Shown in pieces: positions 24,784 to 38,600 of a DNA stretch of 64,000 nucleotides (its first letter is position 1; each line of letters starts with the position of its first letter). The notes beneath the pieces are model-generated. The model did no database searches. It saw nothing but the letters and a program-made list of their open reading frames with translations, and had not been told where the DNA came from. The DNA is taken from contig NW_019774848.1 of assembly GCF_001039355.2 (NCBI RefSeq), positions 310,611 to 374,610 on the forward strand, read 5' to 3'. The stretch is from Lingula anatina. Taxonomy: Eukaryota > Brachiopoda > Lingulata > Lingulida > Lingulidae. The position numbers and the translations under genes were made by a program.

Positions 24784-25577
24784 GATGACCTTGCTTGCAA
24801 TGAGCCGCCTACCTCACATGATGGACGCCTGCTGCGGCCTCTTTCTTGGGAATTCATACCTGTATTATTATTCTGATCACGCATGTTGAAGGCAGAGCTT
24901 TAAAGAAAGTGACGATTTGATAAAATCAAAAATGGAATTTATGCTCGTGAATTAATGAATTATTTCAGTATAATCTACGCTTCGTTTGTATTAAAGCTAC
25001 AACATTCTATATACTTGAAGTATGGGCTGCAGTTCCATTTGAAATGGGAATTATGGGCTTGTTAACTTACAGTAGCATTAGAGTCTTCCATATAATACAA
25101 GGATCCATCTTATTGGTTGATGTTATTGTAGTTTTTGTCTTATTATTAATTTTTTTTTGTTTGTTTGTTTTATTGCATTTTAAGAAAGCGATACTGGAGG
25201 TTTGCTATACTATGAACTGTTGCTTTAAGTGCCATATAGCATGTAAGGCCGAACATTAACAAAGTAATTTTGCTGAGATCGACCTTTCACCAGACTAATT
25301 GAAGCATTCTGGTGTTTAACGATCAACAGTTATTTTTCATAAAGAAAATTCTTGTTTGGCGGTACCTTGGGAGATGGAAAACCGTCATCAAAGGCAAGGG
25401 ACCAGTAAAGACACGTGCCACACGCCAAGTAGCAGAAATCAGATGTATTTGAAAGTACCATGAATAAGAAACACATAATGTTCTATGAAGGTTGATCAGC
25501 ATGCGTCTGTATGTACTATTCGACGAGGAGTTATCTTGGCACTGACAACCTCATTAACACTACCTACGATTCCCAAT

Positions 25578-25580
<3 letters not shown>

Positions 25581-25619
<39 letters not shown>

Positions 25620-25657
25620 TAATATACAAAAATCTGTGTAAAACTGTAATGTGTCAC

Positions 25658-25693
<36 letters not shown>
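25581..25693. repeat. Paired microsatellites (GT)n and (GA)n
   Basis: A GT run of about 31 bases at 25581-25611 and a GA run of about 32 bases at 25662-25693, separated by 50 bp. Such paired dinucleotide arrays are prone to length variation. Confidence 0.85.
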
Positions 25694-25695
<2 letters not shown>

Positions 25696-27171
25696 CTTTC
25701 GTGCAGGCAATAAACATCTCCGATGATCTGAATTCGGAATTTGCATGCCACAATTCATTATGATTTCCAGGTCAATAAATGTCGTTTGAATTATGACTGC
25801 GTACATTGCCGTTCTGCGTTTAAATGGGTAACATTGATTCTAGACAGTTCTGGGGGTGTGGCCACGTGGTTTTTAGAAGGTATACTTCACCACTCAACTG
25901 CAGAGAAAAAAAGGTCTTTCTTTATTGGAATTCAATAGTGCCATATTCCAATCCAAAGTTTATTTTGTAAATCTATTTGTCGGGATCACATATACACATA
26001 CAATTGTTCACAGAGAATGCAGTCCTCATATGGTATATTTATATTTGTAGAAGTGTATGTATGTGAAACCTGTGTGCGCCAGTGGGCGTGCGCTTGTTTG
26101 AATCAACATGTATGTGTGTGCAGTACATGTACATTATTATAATTAGATGTATCATACATTCAAGGGAGACGATCACTGTAGATGGTAGGCGGCAATATCA
26201 CCATAGAGTTCGTGAAGTTGAATTTCTTGCGGTTTGTAGATATAGGTATCCTCTTTCCTGGAAAGTCAATTAGAAAATGTGATGTGATCCATTCAGTTTG
26301 ATGTTGAGGATATTCATGTGAAGTTTATATAGCCTATTTTGATAAAGTTAATGTACAACTGAAAAACTAGCACACAATCAAAGACGAACACGTTTTATTT
26401 GCCTTAGAAACAACCCAGCACATTGAAGAAAGTGATTATGGAAATAAGGTTTTGTACATTGAAATGTATGAAATCTAATTATTTCTATGAAATTGTCAAA
26501 TTGGATAAAAAAATCCGAAAACAAAAAATAAAAGCACTATAATAAATCAATGCTTGGGTTCACGGGGTTTTATTAATAGATACATTATGGATATGGTGTA
26601 AGAGGACAGATGTGCAGATCCCAGATTGAGTTGGTACTTTGCATGATGTCTGGAGTCGCAAGGCACTGACGTTGTTGGCACTTGTTGCCATTGATTGCCA
26701 ACGCCGCACAGGGAGATGATCTGGCGTCTTCTTCTAGGCGGAATTCTATCTTTATATGATGGGAGGATGCAAGGTAAATGCCTTCCAGTGGGCCCGGAGA
26801 GGACGGTTGTTGGGAACAGGGTTATGTGCTTGCCATGTGTTTCGCAGAGTCATTCATCAAAGCTTTAGTCCTACAAGCGAGCTTCCTATCTTTCCCACGG
26901 ATATTCACACACGCACTAGCTCGCGCACGCACGTGCGCCACACAGCAAGCGTTTTTCTGCTATGTGTGAAATGCACACTCTGTTTACTGCGGTTGAAACA
27001 ACTGAAATCCCTGATCCAACTGACGCCCCCCACCCCCTTCGTACGCTACGAAATTCAGATGTGTTTGGCACAATAAAAATAAGCAATAAGCAAATGAACT
27101 TCAAACTTTACTGAATCGTCAATAATACTCATCAATTTCTATTGAATGAGATTCCTGATATTTGACTCATT

Positions 27172-27344
27172 GGTCCCGTTCAGAATAGAGGACTAACTAG
27201 TCCGACGGTCAAATATGGCGACCTACATTGTACTACAAAGCTAAGTCTAATCCGCTAATAGACACTGAATAGATATCCCATGGGGAAGTATTAAAGCCAT
27301 ATTTGACCCACGGACTAGTTAGTCCCCTATTCTGAATTGGGGCC
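27172..27344. mobile_element. MITE family 2, copy A
   Basis: Palindromic element. The left end GGTCCCGTTCAGAATAG with inner GGACTAACTAGTCC is mirrored at the right end (GGACTAGTTAGTCCCCTATT, then CTGAATTGGGGCC). The interior (CTAATAGACACTGAATAGAT) matches the reverse complement of the copy at 53984-54157, so the two are the same family in opposite orientation. Non-coding. Confidence 0.75.
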
Positions 27345-27632
27345 ATTCAGAATAGATGATCCGAGCATTAACTGATTCGCCGACTAAATATGGCCGACCC
27401 CCTTCAAAAGCCATGCTACTAATTCCATGATGGTCTCCCCGCCTCCATACGCGCCGTCGCTGGAGGGCCTAGCAATTAAACCTCGGAGCCGAGATTTAGT
27501 CTGTTTAATGGCGTTTGTGGAGGCGGGGAAACCATCGGGAATCGGCGGCATCGCTTTTGAAGTGTGGTAGGCCATATCTAGTCGGCGGATCAGTTAGTGC
27601 TCGGATCATCTATTCTAAATGGTCCCAATGAG
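27341..27632. mobile_element. MITE family 2 relative, copy B, abutting copy A
   Basis: A second palindrome directly adjoining copy A. The left arm ATTCAGAATAGATGATCCGA continues with GCATTAACTGAT and is mirrored by ATCAGTTAGTGCTCGGATCA at 27585-27610. It shares the terminal word ATTCAGAATAG with copy A but has a different interior (GGTCTCCCCGCCTCC and its complement GGAGGCGGGGAAACC). The composite A+B is bounded by CTCATTGG at 27167-27174 and its complement CCAATGAG at 27625-27632. A 63-codon minus-strand frame inside is an accident of the palindrome. Confidence 0.7.
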
Positions 27633-30600
27633 GCCCATGTTTACTACAGTAACACGGGGCAGGACAGTGGACCCGGGGGACCTAGGCAACATATCGCCGT
27701 GATGTTATCAACAGGAACGCGCGCGGCATTCTTAGACTTTTGTCTGATTAGTGAAGTAATTGAAGACATTTGCATTTTGGATAGAGAGTGATCAGATTGG
27801 CGGCTATTTTTACCAGCAACAGTTTCCTTGTCATATGCTGGTGTTCATGGTCGCAATGTCATAAGATCTTTGTCACAACCAAGCAAAGACCCTAAATAAT
27901 TTTTCATAATTTTTTTTTTACAAATTAATGTAATGTGTATAAACATGTTTGCATAAACTAATAGAGAAAGAGAGACTGTAAACTGTAATTTGCACACATT
28001 TTAGTGCTCAATAAAGTATTATATTGTTATTAGTCTTCTTTCAGCAGAACAGCAGCGACTGGCAATGTACTTGTAATGTCGGGTATCTTCTCTACAATTT
28101 TATTTTCTCGTGTCTTCATTAAATAATTGATCACCTTGAGCCGGAGCCGCGAGCTCACAACCCCTTGTTTAGAAGGGAAAGTGATTCTACAACCTTCATT
28201 AACCGCAGAATAGCGATCATGATGACATTTACTAGTCTTCGGACGCTTGTCGATTATGTGCAAGCTATAACGTCCTGCTTCCCTTCCATTATCTTGGTTT
28301 TGTTCAGGCATTATTACAGCGGGGAGAGATGTAAAGGGCCGACTGTTCTATATTAGATTAAATTCCCCATCCTAACAACCTGCTTGACGCCGCAAGGTTT
28401 CACTGAATTGTTTTGACGTTTTGAACGTGGTTCGTCGATCGATGCGTGGGCATCCCTCTGTTTATGTGTTCTGCCAGAACTGGATGTGGAGTACAAGAGG
28501 ACGCAATCAAAACTAATGGAGGACAGATTGTCTCCTATCGTTTAATCCGGTTTCAGCGAGATACACTGGATAGAGTGACACATATGGGGCGTCGCCATGG
28601 CAACGTCACCAGACGCAATGTTACCGAGTCATCCATGTGACATAACATAGGCAGCGGATGAACAACAAGGGTTGATTTAACAACAGACGGCGAACACCAC
28701 GCTTCCACCTTGAGATGTGGGAAACACGACCTGAGATCCGTGACATAAGGTGACTGAAAGTACTACCAATAACGATCTGATGAACGCCAAATGGGACCTT
28801 AGGAGAAGAAACTACAGTACACTGTGAAATTGACAGGCCCCGTAGTGCTTACTAACAGGTGAGTACGAGCCTCGCTGCTGGACGCCCGGCTTGTTCATTG
28901 TTGTGTTAATAAGGCAACAGAACAGTTTCAGTTGCCCTGCCTCAGAACATCACAGAGCAAGAGACGGCAGTTTAGTTAAGACAACTGTAAATATGCACGG
29001 AAGTTTTGTAGAATAACTGTGTTTCGAGTTTACTGTTGGTGTACCGCAACCCTAGTCTGCATCGTTATATCAGTCAATTATATCAAAATTGCAGTAATTG
29101 CAACGAAGTCATACAAATCATTTTCCAAATTTCTTCATTACACATGTATATATAATTAATAACATTGTGAACTGTTATTGCACATTGACGTCAAGGGTGG
29201 CATTCAAATGGCAGATATATACTTTATTACTGTCATAATGGGTACACTAACGGGGCCACCACTGGAAACCAGGCGTCCCAAGAGTCCACCTCGCCACGTT
29301 AATACAATAAACTGAAAGCATTAGTCCTCTACTTTACATTGGCCGTTGGCAGCGCAAGCATGTTCCCCTGATATTCCAAAAAGCATTTGTTCATTTTCTG
29401 AACGCGTTTGTTCTCTTCAGCTGAGTGATGCCTGGTTGCTTTTGAAGATATCCCGAGAAATCACGGCATATACATCAGCTATATTAAACCCGATGGAGTC
29501 ATAAACACGTATACAGATAATGTACATCATATATCTCTAATGCATCATTCTGTCTGAGACTCCATACGTCATCTGTATAATGTAGGCCACATACCCTGCT
29601 CCATGGTACGCTATAGAGTTTGAGAAGGATTCTGGATGTTGTACCGAAAAATTCACCATACATGAACCTCCCACGTCTCCAAAGACCTGTTCTTCTTACT
29701 CACCTTCACCATGGCAAGCACGGAACTTAGAAATACATTGTGAATAGGCTTATACAATTTTAAGATCGCGTTTTCTAATTTAGGCTAATGACTTTTGAAC
29801 GGTGCTTTCACTTTACGTAAAATGCACTTTTGGGCTAGATTTTACAATTGAATTATTCAATAAGGAACAAATGCCTTGGGAGCAAAACACAGGATATCTA
29901 AAAAATGTATGGAGGTTTAAGGCAATATAAAATGACTGGCTTTTAGGAGTGGTTATCCAGTCGCCCTAATATGATTGTCGGCAATCTATGCTACGATCTG
30001 ATCACTCCTCAGGATTTCAGGTTAAAACTTAGCTGATGTGCATTTGGTTAAACGGTTTTTCAGTGGAATGATTAACCTTCATCTTAAATCGAGAATTCCC
30101 GGTTAGTAAGTTCCGCCCCCGAGGCGTCTTGTTCCTAGACACCTCTGGTTATGGACACATTACAGTGCTCTAGAGAGGCAGGGATCAGGCAGGGACGGCT
30201 CCATAACAGAAATCTATGAAGAAATAAAGTTTCAATAAGCTTATCAGGATTCCATGTTTGCAAAAAATGGCACAGTATCTTTGGTTTTAAAAAAGAAGTG
30301 GTGGATATGTGAGACGTTCAGTTTGCAAACATCAAAGACCAACGTGACATTTCAAGCTGTTAGATATCACACACATTGTCCCACTGAACATGGCATAAAG
30401 TGGATATAGTCGTGTAGTTTATCGCCGATTATTTCTCCACTGTGGACCCGTTTCTAGACATCAATAATGATATTTGTCCGCTGTATGAAAATGTTGTATG
30501 CTCCATGGGTCCGTAGAAGGCAATGAGTCGTAAGGAGCACAGGAGAGTTAAGGTACACGACACCTGACCGTGGAACCGACGCTAGGAAGAAGACTTTGAA

Positions 30601-31988
30601 AAGACGACACAATTCATAGCACCGACCCAACAGCATGGTTCTGAACTTTCAGTAAAAAGTTACTGCTCAAAAACATTTAGGTTCATTACATTAAGTTGTC
30701 ATTATTTTCCGATGGAATTTGGTGATTGCTCTTAATGAAAATAACATTGCTCTTTCCTAACTTATGATTTTTTTTTTTGTTAAAGATGAAATATTTATGC
30801 ATCCACAAATACCAAGAAATCACCCATTACTGCATTGTTGATATTTTGACTTGGTAATGTGCCGCGGCAAGCGCCTCAACACGATAATCATGCCATTACA
30901 AAGTCTATTTAACCTTAACAGAAAAAACTTACATACTTATTATTAGCGAAAAAATGTTTTTTTGGAATTCGCTCAACCTTTTACCTCATTGGCGGAAACA
31001 AGGAATCGTGAAGGAGGGCAACTCCTGCTGTAATGTTTCCACTTGGGAAGAATAATAACGGACACGTTCTTAATACGCTGTTTTAATTTGGTAGACGGAG
31101 AGGATGGGTCCCTGCTCACCCTCTTCCGGACCCGCCTAAGCACACTGTACAAAGAGCACGTGCTACAAGTGAAGTGGACGTCTTACATGTTTAACAAATG
31201 ACACAGAGAGAGAAAGACATATTAACTTGGAGCGGTTCATAATATCATGGCACATTAGAAGCTGCCGGTTAAGTTATTAGGTAGAGGATATTGATTTTAC
31301 TTTCGTGTTTACCGATCAAGAGACTTCAGTTTTATTGGATATAATAGCATATGTAGCAGACGACCCTATTAACCGACAGAGCGCACGAGATAACATTCTA
31401 AGGCAGGCCTAAGGCTGCTCTAATAGGCCGGACTAAAGAACGTGGTATAGTGCACATACCATGGCATACCATGATACAAAAACTTGATAAACAAAGTGGT
31501 CTTTTACACATATCTTGAGTGTTTTGCTGAAATGTGTTTGTTTTTTTTAAATGTTAAAATATTAGGAATTAGACAAAGCTGCGTGGACGTTGCAGATCAC
31601 GCGTTATGTGACCTCCGTCCAGTACGTACCACACAAATACTTTTTTTTTTTTTTTCAGACAAATTGAAGTTTGCAGACCATGTGACGGAGTGGTCTTTTG
31701 CCAGGCTTCCAAGACGGCTGCCACATTAGGGTGGGTTCCTTGTTCGCAAACGACAAGAATGTTTTTATGGCGACACTTTGTCTTAAATACACAAATGAAA
31801 CATTGGTACCGACGTATATCAGTGTGATAATTGGTTCTGGGTTGTCCTTTCCAAATCATCTTCCCCAAGTCTCTGATATTGAATTGCTGACGGTTCAAAG
31901 GCACTGTGATGATATCATGTAGAGGTCAAAGGTACCTATATTCAACTCTCCTCAAATACCCTAGGGTATTGTCCCAACGTGCAAACAA
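27633..31988. other. Intergenic or 5' region of the adaptor-like gene
   Basis: No confident coding exon. A strong consensus donor ACTAACAG|GTGAGTACG at 28858/28859 follows about 400 bp of relatively GC-rich sequence and could end a non-coding first exon of the plus-strand gene whose coding begins at 35714. A minus-strand open frame of 93 codons (28311-28030) is listed separately. Confidence 0.3.
28030..28311 (-). CDS. Hypothetical small protein, 93 aa, uncertain
   Basis: Not recognised. The frame is basic and Lys/Arg-rich (HIIDKRPKTSKCHHDRYS, SSRLRLKVINYLMKTREN) with balanced composition, unlike most chance frames in this AT-rich region. It begins MPEQNQDNGREAG and ends LLKED-stop. The frame upstream of the ATG stays open for a short distance, so it may be an internal or last exon. 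No acceptor with a good pyrimidine tract and no AATAAA nearby could be assigned. Confidence 0.22.
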   Translation of the reverse strand: MPEQNQDNGREAGRYSLHIIDKRPKTSKCHHDRYSAVNEGCRITFPSKQGVVSSRLRLKVINYLMKTRENKIVEKIPDITSTLPVAAVLLKED

Positions 31989-32222
31989 AAGGTCCTCTCA
32001 CAGTGTAACTATCGTACTAAATAGTTCCAACCCACTCCGCGGGGAGTCTCGTTGAAGGCAATCAGATCCACTGAATGACATGCCTCCCCCTGGCGTTGCG
32101 TAGGATTCAGAAAAGCGGGTAATTATATGAGTACGTTAGTAACAGGAGGAGGCGTGTTAATCTGATTGCATTCTGCGAAAATCCTCTCAGACCAAGATAG
32201 TTTCATTGAGAACGCACCTTTT
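31989..32222. mobile_element. MITE-like palindromic element, family 1 copy 2
   Basis: The left end AAAGGTCCTCTCACAGTGTA and the right end in reverse complement AAGGTGCGTTCTCAATGAAA are inverted repeats. The reverse complement of about 32090-32200 (TGCAATCAGATTAACACGCC, then CTCCTCCTGTTACTAACG) matches about 11040-11100 of copy 1. The interior also contains CCGCGGGGAGTCTCG, shared with the element at 19925-20137. Non-coding. Confidence 0.6.
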
Positions 32223-35200
32223 AGTGTGTGAAGCACGGGAGATATTCATTGAGATTAATGAAATGTGAATGCAGAGTGATAAGTGACGGTTAAATAACAT
32301 AACCCTTTGGTGGCAAATTCTGGAAATCGCTCCTACTCCGGGATATATATGTACACTGTTTATTCCACTTATAAGAAAGCATATTTTAATGAATTTGAAT
32401 GTATGTATATAAACGAGACATGCCAGCGCTAAAATACGAACAAAACATCAAATAGTTATAAGGTATTGCCACCGTTCAAAACCAGCCGTTGCACTTACTG
32501 CAAACGCTTGAGCGGAGACGGGTTTGGTTCACCCCGTTGTACGTAGATGGACCAAGTTTTCTGTTCTACAAATGTTCAACACAGATATTGCTGGATTTTG
32601 TTCTTGATTGCGGGCACTCTATACGGGACTCAACAGCCAGAATTAATTTCCTCGGGGGAAAAAGCAATTTTCTCTTACTCACGAATCTTTAGTTCTAAAC
32701 AACTGGCCAGTCTTAATTGGAAAGGATGGGTAGCTTTGCAGGATATGTAGACTGTAAACATAGAAATTTTGACGTTGGAGAAATTTCAAACGCGGACAGT
32801 ATACCTTTAAGTCTTCATATGTCCACCCACTGATTTACTACAGACGACCATTTTGTTCCAATACAATGTAATTATATCTATACGGTCACTTGGGTAATTG
32901 ATTCCCGACCCTTACTAAAATATTTCCAATAGGATATTTTGGAAAACTTATGGGAAATAGGCTGTATGAATAGTTTTTTTTTTTTTTTTTTTTTGTAAAG
33001 ATACGTTTGGGTAATTCTTAAGATAAAGTAGTAGGTGCCTAAAGGAAATAGATACTGCATTTAATAAAAAAAAAAGAAATCTAAAAGATGAATCTTGTAA
33101 CAGAAATAATGGTGCATATTGACGCCAAACTCTCTCTAAAACCTATTTTAATCCCGCCTTTGATAGTTTCCTCACAATGCCCAGTATTGACGTGACCTTC
33201 TCTGTTCAAACCACGGACTCCAAGCGTACGATCAACTTTTGACATTATGCAAACTATGTAATAGTTATCAACTACATTCTATACCAAACACTGGCCTCTA
33301 ATATCCTTGAATTGAATTTTAGGAATATCATATACAGATTTCCTAACCTGAGACAATACATGTATCAGTCGCGTTTTATAGTGCCGCCAATGAATTCTCA
33401 CAGTTACCATTAAAATGATTAAAAGTAAAGCGAATAAGACACAATATAATATTAAGCCTTCTATCTTTACAAAAGAATATATGGATATTTTGAACAAAAA
33501 ACCATCAAGCAGTAGCAAGTTTGCAATGAGCCATAAAATAACCTCCAGGGCTGCACTAAAACATATTTGGTATATGGTATATTTGGTATATGATAATTTA
33601 GTATTTGGTATATTTTGTATGTGGTATATTTTGTATATAGTATTTTTAATATATGCTACGTTTGATTATTGTTCATTTGGCATATTCAAATCTCTGCCAT
33701 AGATTAAGAGTATTTTAAGGGTTTATTAATTTTTATTCATACAAGTAGCCAATTTAAATTTAAAGTTATTCGTTTTGGTTATTCTCTGTAGGTTCCAATT
33801 AAATTTCCAATTGCTTATTGAATTCAAAAGGCTTCCCAAAGAGCGGAAATATTAACATTATGATGAAAATATGAAAAAAGTACAACGTTACCACAGTTTG
33901 CCCAGAATTACCATACGTATCCAAGCATATGACGTGTGCGTGTGCAATTAAGCTAAATATCAGTGCTGATGCTTTTCTCTTTGCATTCAATAGGAAATTT
34001 AGCCGGAACCAAAAGATATTTCGATAGGAACCAATATGAAATTTGATAGGTACCAGTAGGGAATTCAATGGGTTCCAATAGGAAATGGGACCAATTCCAT
34101 AGCTGAACCAACTCGTACCAGCTAGATCCAATAAGACACTTTTTCTGGGAAGTTCTTTATAAGATTTGGGCAAAAAGATTCAGAGGTTCAAAATAATTTC
34201 CCCGTCCTTCTTGCAGAGGCCTCTTTAAATATGGCTGCTTGTGTCCGCGTGCTGACTTGGAATAAGACACATCGGCAGTGTTAATAATTTATCACTTTGG
34301 AAGTTTAAGTAGGTAAGCATTGCCCCATTCACACAAACGTCTACATAATCTAGTCAAACGTTAGTGGCATGAATGCCAATATTTTCAGTTGCTGAAAGAG
34401 GCTTGGTTAAAGGTATGAGAGTCTGAGCAATGAGACTGTTTGTGTGACTTAGAACCTGTCATAGTTCACGTATACCGTCAGATGACCTTTTTCACATTTC
34501 GAACACAAATGAAGTTATCAGGCGCAGCCTGTTTCTGTTTGTGACAGCAGAGCCCGTAATACCACACCTTTGTGTTCTCAACCGTACGATAAATGAGGAC
34601 TTCAATATCCAGTTGTATGAACTTGGAGAAAACAACATACACAGTTAAAACAATTACCTCCCCAAGAGCTGTCTAACAACACGTCATTGTGTCAACATAG
34701 AACACAAGCAAGATAATTGAAATGAAAAGAGCGGAAGTCATTTCATCAGAATCGATATCCTATTCCTCTCAGGTCCACGCCTGCCACTGTGGATGAATTA
34801 ATGTTTAAGGATCATGGCCCCATGATTACATGCTTATCATTTTTATCGATCGCGATAACGGCAAATCTGGCCATAATAAAGCAGTTATGCGTGTGGCGAT
34901 TCTTACTAGCAGCTGTTTCCGACTCTTTTTTAAAGAACTTGCCGTGGATTCTCCACTGGTAATTGTCCACATAGTGTCTTCTTTCCGGATACCTTGACGT
35001 CCACTACCACTGTGCACAGCATACTGTTACTGTGAGAATTAAATACATTTCAAATATTTCAGAAGGAATTCATTTCATAAGGTATCGAAAACACTGTGCT
35101 GATTTTATATGACAGCACATGTTACCGCAGTGAAATACATATATTAATGACATCAACATCCATCTACTTTGACTCAGGTGCTTATTGTAATGTTCCTATT

Positions 35201-35676
35201 CATGTAATTCATTGCTAACGAGTTTTTGCCTTTTTGCCTGAAGCCGATACTCGGCCATTACTTTCTCAGTATTGCCGCTGGCCAATGCTTTCGTTTTCAT
35301 CATTACAACTGACAACATTCCCTTGTATCAACCTGAGATGATTCTTTGAGTGAGAATTGATAGGAGAATAATCAGTATGGCTGCTCAGGCTGAGTAGCAT
35401 TTTGTTTCTTCGTAAAAAGCGAGTATCTTATTTGCAGTTTGCTTATTATTGATGTTCGATTGATCTATGTTTTAACGATTTTTTTTTTTTTTGCCTGATG
35501 GAATAGACCATACAAACTGCTTTAAAAACACTGGGGAGAAAAATATTTTGAATTTATTCACAGAATCATTATTGAATCATTATATCTCAATGTGAGCCTA
35601 TTCCTCACTACTGAACCATCACTCATTAGTTAGCCACTTACCGAAACTTAATTTAAACGTCTGCCTTTTCTTTCAG
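32223..35676. other. Intergenic or intronic, no gene seen
   Basis: AT-rich, with a poly-T run near 32974-32994, a degenerate TGGTATAT-rich stretch at about 33565-33660 and a degenerate GGAACCAATA/GGTACCAGTA repeat at about 34010-34100. No supported exon. It probably belongs to the first intron of the adaptor-like gene. Confidence 0.35.
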
Positions 35677-38600
35677 GAAGCACCGGAAGCTAGAGGTGAA
35701 GGCATAATACTCAATGGACCCCACCAATCTCCCGGTAAGTCCATCCAATCAGAGTCAGCCAAGATAGCCTGAACCGAGGCTGACACAACTGCATGACGTC
35801 ATTCAAGACTACAATACGCGCGAGAGTGCGCGTGAGCCGTTTTTTTTTTTAATATCTTCTCAGAGAGCAATACAAACGTGACTCAGAACATGGTGAATTT
35901 CTTCTGCTGTGAATCGCTTCTGTTCGACAGAATTTAAAAGAAAACTACCAGAAAATTATCCTTGGATAAATTCTGTCATCATCAATTATTACGTCACCGT
36001 CTACCATTATTTTTGCTAACCCCACCCTCCCAAATTCATTTAAACCTTGAATTTGGGGGACAGTAAATGCCTTTTTAGTCAATTTAAACAAATTTGATGT
36101 CATGAAACTTTTACCGCCGTTTTAGTTTTCCGCGCTCCCGCAGAATCTGCGCAATATCTTGTTTTGTGTCGGAAAACGATCGTTCTTTGGGTCTATATTT
36201 TGCCATTGTAATCATAATTTTGATCGGGAAATGTTTACTATTGCTTTCCGGGATATGAAGATGTTATATACAAAGATGAACCAACCTGTTTCTGTAATAT
36301 CCCTCACGGAAATATGAGAAAACAGAAAGCACAGTTAAATAAGAATGGTTTTTAATGGTAAATTGCGACGTTTGATTTGCCTGAAGCAATATTGCATTTT
36401 TGTATCTAGTCAATATTTAATGCAGTCCAAATTAATTACTTAACTGGCGTTCCCTAGTGACACTGGTTGCATAAATGCTCGCCCACGTCTTCATACTGGA
36501 TCATATGCTTGTTTCATCACTCAAACATTAAGAATTTTGACCACGAGCGAGTTTTTACATTTGCCAGAGCATCCCAGCGGGGTTTACAAATTTAGTTGGG
36601 TCTATTGAAGAAAAGTACATTTGGGAAATAAACACATAACAACCGGTTATTTCCAGCCTACAAGTACGTCCCATGCCAACGTTCAGCAACCACATTGGAT
36701 TAGCATAGTCGCCCTGGTGGCAGGCGTCGTGGGGGGTCTCATCCTCGTCATTTCCGTTATTGTTGTCTGTAAATATTGTTTCAAGAAATCCTACGACAAG
36801 TAAGTATAAAAAACTTTGTTCAATATTTATATAAAGGTAGTATATCGGACCTGTAAAACAGTGAATGGCTAATATGTATCTAGTATCACCTGCAACTACT
36901 ACAAAGGCCAACAAGATTTTGTATGCTGCCAGTGCATGGTGTCAGAAGAACATTAAAAATGCTATGGTAGCCGTCATAGTAGCTCTGTTGTCATGGATGT
37001 TCCATTTCACTATATTTGATTTTTTATTTTGTTGAATGAAGTAGCATTTTTATATTCTTGAAATAGGATGTTAAGCTGAAAATTGCTACACTGTATAACC
37101 AAAAGCTCGGTGAAGTTTGGGAAAGCCCTGCCTATAACTGAGGTACACGAAACGTCTAAAAGATAGAATAAAAGTCCATCTTTACATTTTCAAAACATTA
37201 CAAACTGCTACAGGCTTCTTTTAGGGGGACATTTTATTTGCGTTTTGGACGGGACTCGTTCTAGATAAGGCGTAGGTAGACCATACAGCATTTTGGTAAT
37301 TAAGCTTACTTTCTGGCGAAGCATGTACCAAAGGCACATATTATGAGTTCCAATTTAAGATGGATTCGAGTTGCAGATCTGACAAAAAAAATGCCCTTAG
37401 CACTACCAATTGGCTCGTTTTGTCGACTTTTCGGTGTGATATGGATACTCTCTCGGAAAAACTAATTGAACGTACTGATATTGCATTTTCGCGCTGTACA
37501 TACCATTCACATGAATTTTCAGGCACCTCCCTTTCGCCATTATTCCAATTATTGAACACAGCAAAAATGTAGTTTTATTTTCTTTTTTTAATTATAAAAC
37601 AGTCTACCCGCGTATACGTGAGGCTTTTGAAGGAAGCCAAGGACATTACTCCGGTATTAGAATTAATTTATCTGAGCTTCATCACCGCACCCATACCTTC
37701 GTGTATTCTGTAACACGTGCGGGCCGTGCTTGAACTGGTGTAGATATATTTACTTAGAACACTTCAGTTACAGTTCGATAAAAATAGGAAACGAACCATG
37801 TCTACACAATTAGTACATACTAATTAGCCAGATAAAACGCCGCAAAGCCTCTGAAGTGGAGGTTTTGTGCCGAAATCGATACTCTCCCGTCACGGGTATC
37901 GGCTATGCTCTCTTATGTACTATGCACTTGTAACAGTGTTGTAATATGCCTTGGAAACGCTCTTCTGGTATTGAAGGACAAGACACGAAAAAGTTATGTA
38001 GACAGCGTTCCTAGACTCTAAATGAAGTGAGCCTAAAATAATGTTTAAAACGGCATGATACTGTCCAGGTGAATCGTTTGGAAGCGCTTATGGATATTTG
38101 GTAAGAAATTAAAGTTCGACCATGAGAAAAAAATCATGATGAGAACAATACATCTTTTCTATGTTTTTTTTATAAACGTAATTTTATGGTGCAAAGTTAT
38201 AGTTTTATTTTATAGCTTAGGAGGAAATTAAACCAGTGAAGGCAGCAGATTATATACATAACGATATTCCTTCTGATGGTCGGGTGCAGGGCCAATAAGC
38301 ATTCAGGCTGCGCTGCTGATGATTGTCTGAATGGTAGTTTTGGATATTAGCCTGGTGTTGAGAGAGAGAGAGAGAGAGAGAGAGAAGAGAGAGAGAGGGA
38401 GAGTACGAATACTCCGCTGAATCAGATTCATAAGGAAGGTAAGAAAGAAAACCAGGCCGCTAGAGCGTTACCTACAAATATTGCCTGCTTGGTAAGATAT
38501 CGGCTTAGATGAAGTTGCCATCGATTATTATGTATATAACTTAGTTGTGAAGTATCTAGGTGCTCTCTTCAGCTGGTGGTCGGATATACGCAGATAAAAA

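Larger units (their letters stand above)
23707..27166. other. Intergenic with dinucleotide microsatellites
   Basis: No confident gene. Contents include a GT run at about 25581-25611, a GA run at about 25662-25693 and an AAC run near 24120. An unspliced plus-strand open frame of 133 codons at 24382-24783 has ordinary amino-acid composition but no recognisable domain and no splice support. Confidence 0.35.

Noticed and set aside
27384-27575. Minus-strand frame of 63 codons
   Set aside because: Falls entirely within palindromic MITE copy B, so it reflects arm symmetry rather than a gene.
33560-33660. TGGTATAT-rich stretch as an ordered tandem repeat
   Set aside because: Unit length and order are irregular; best described as simple AT-rich sequence.
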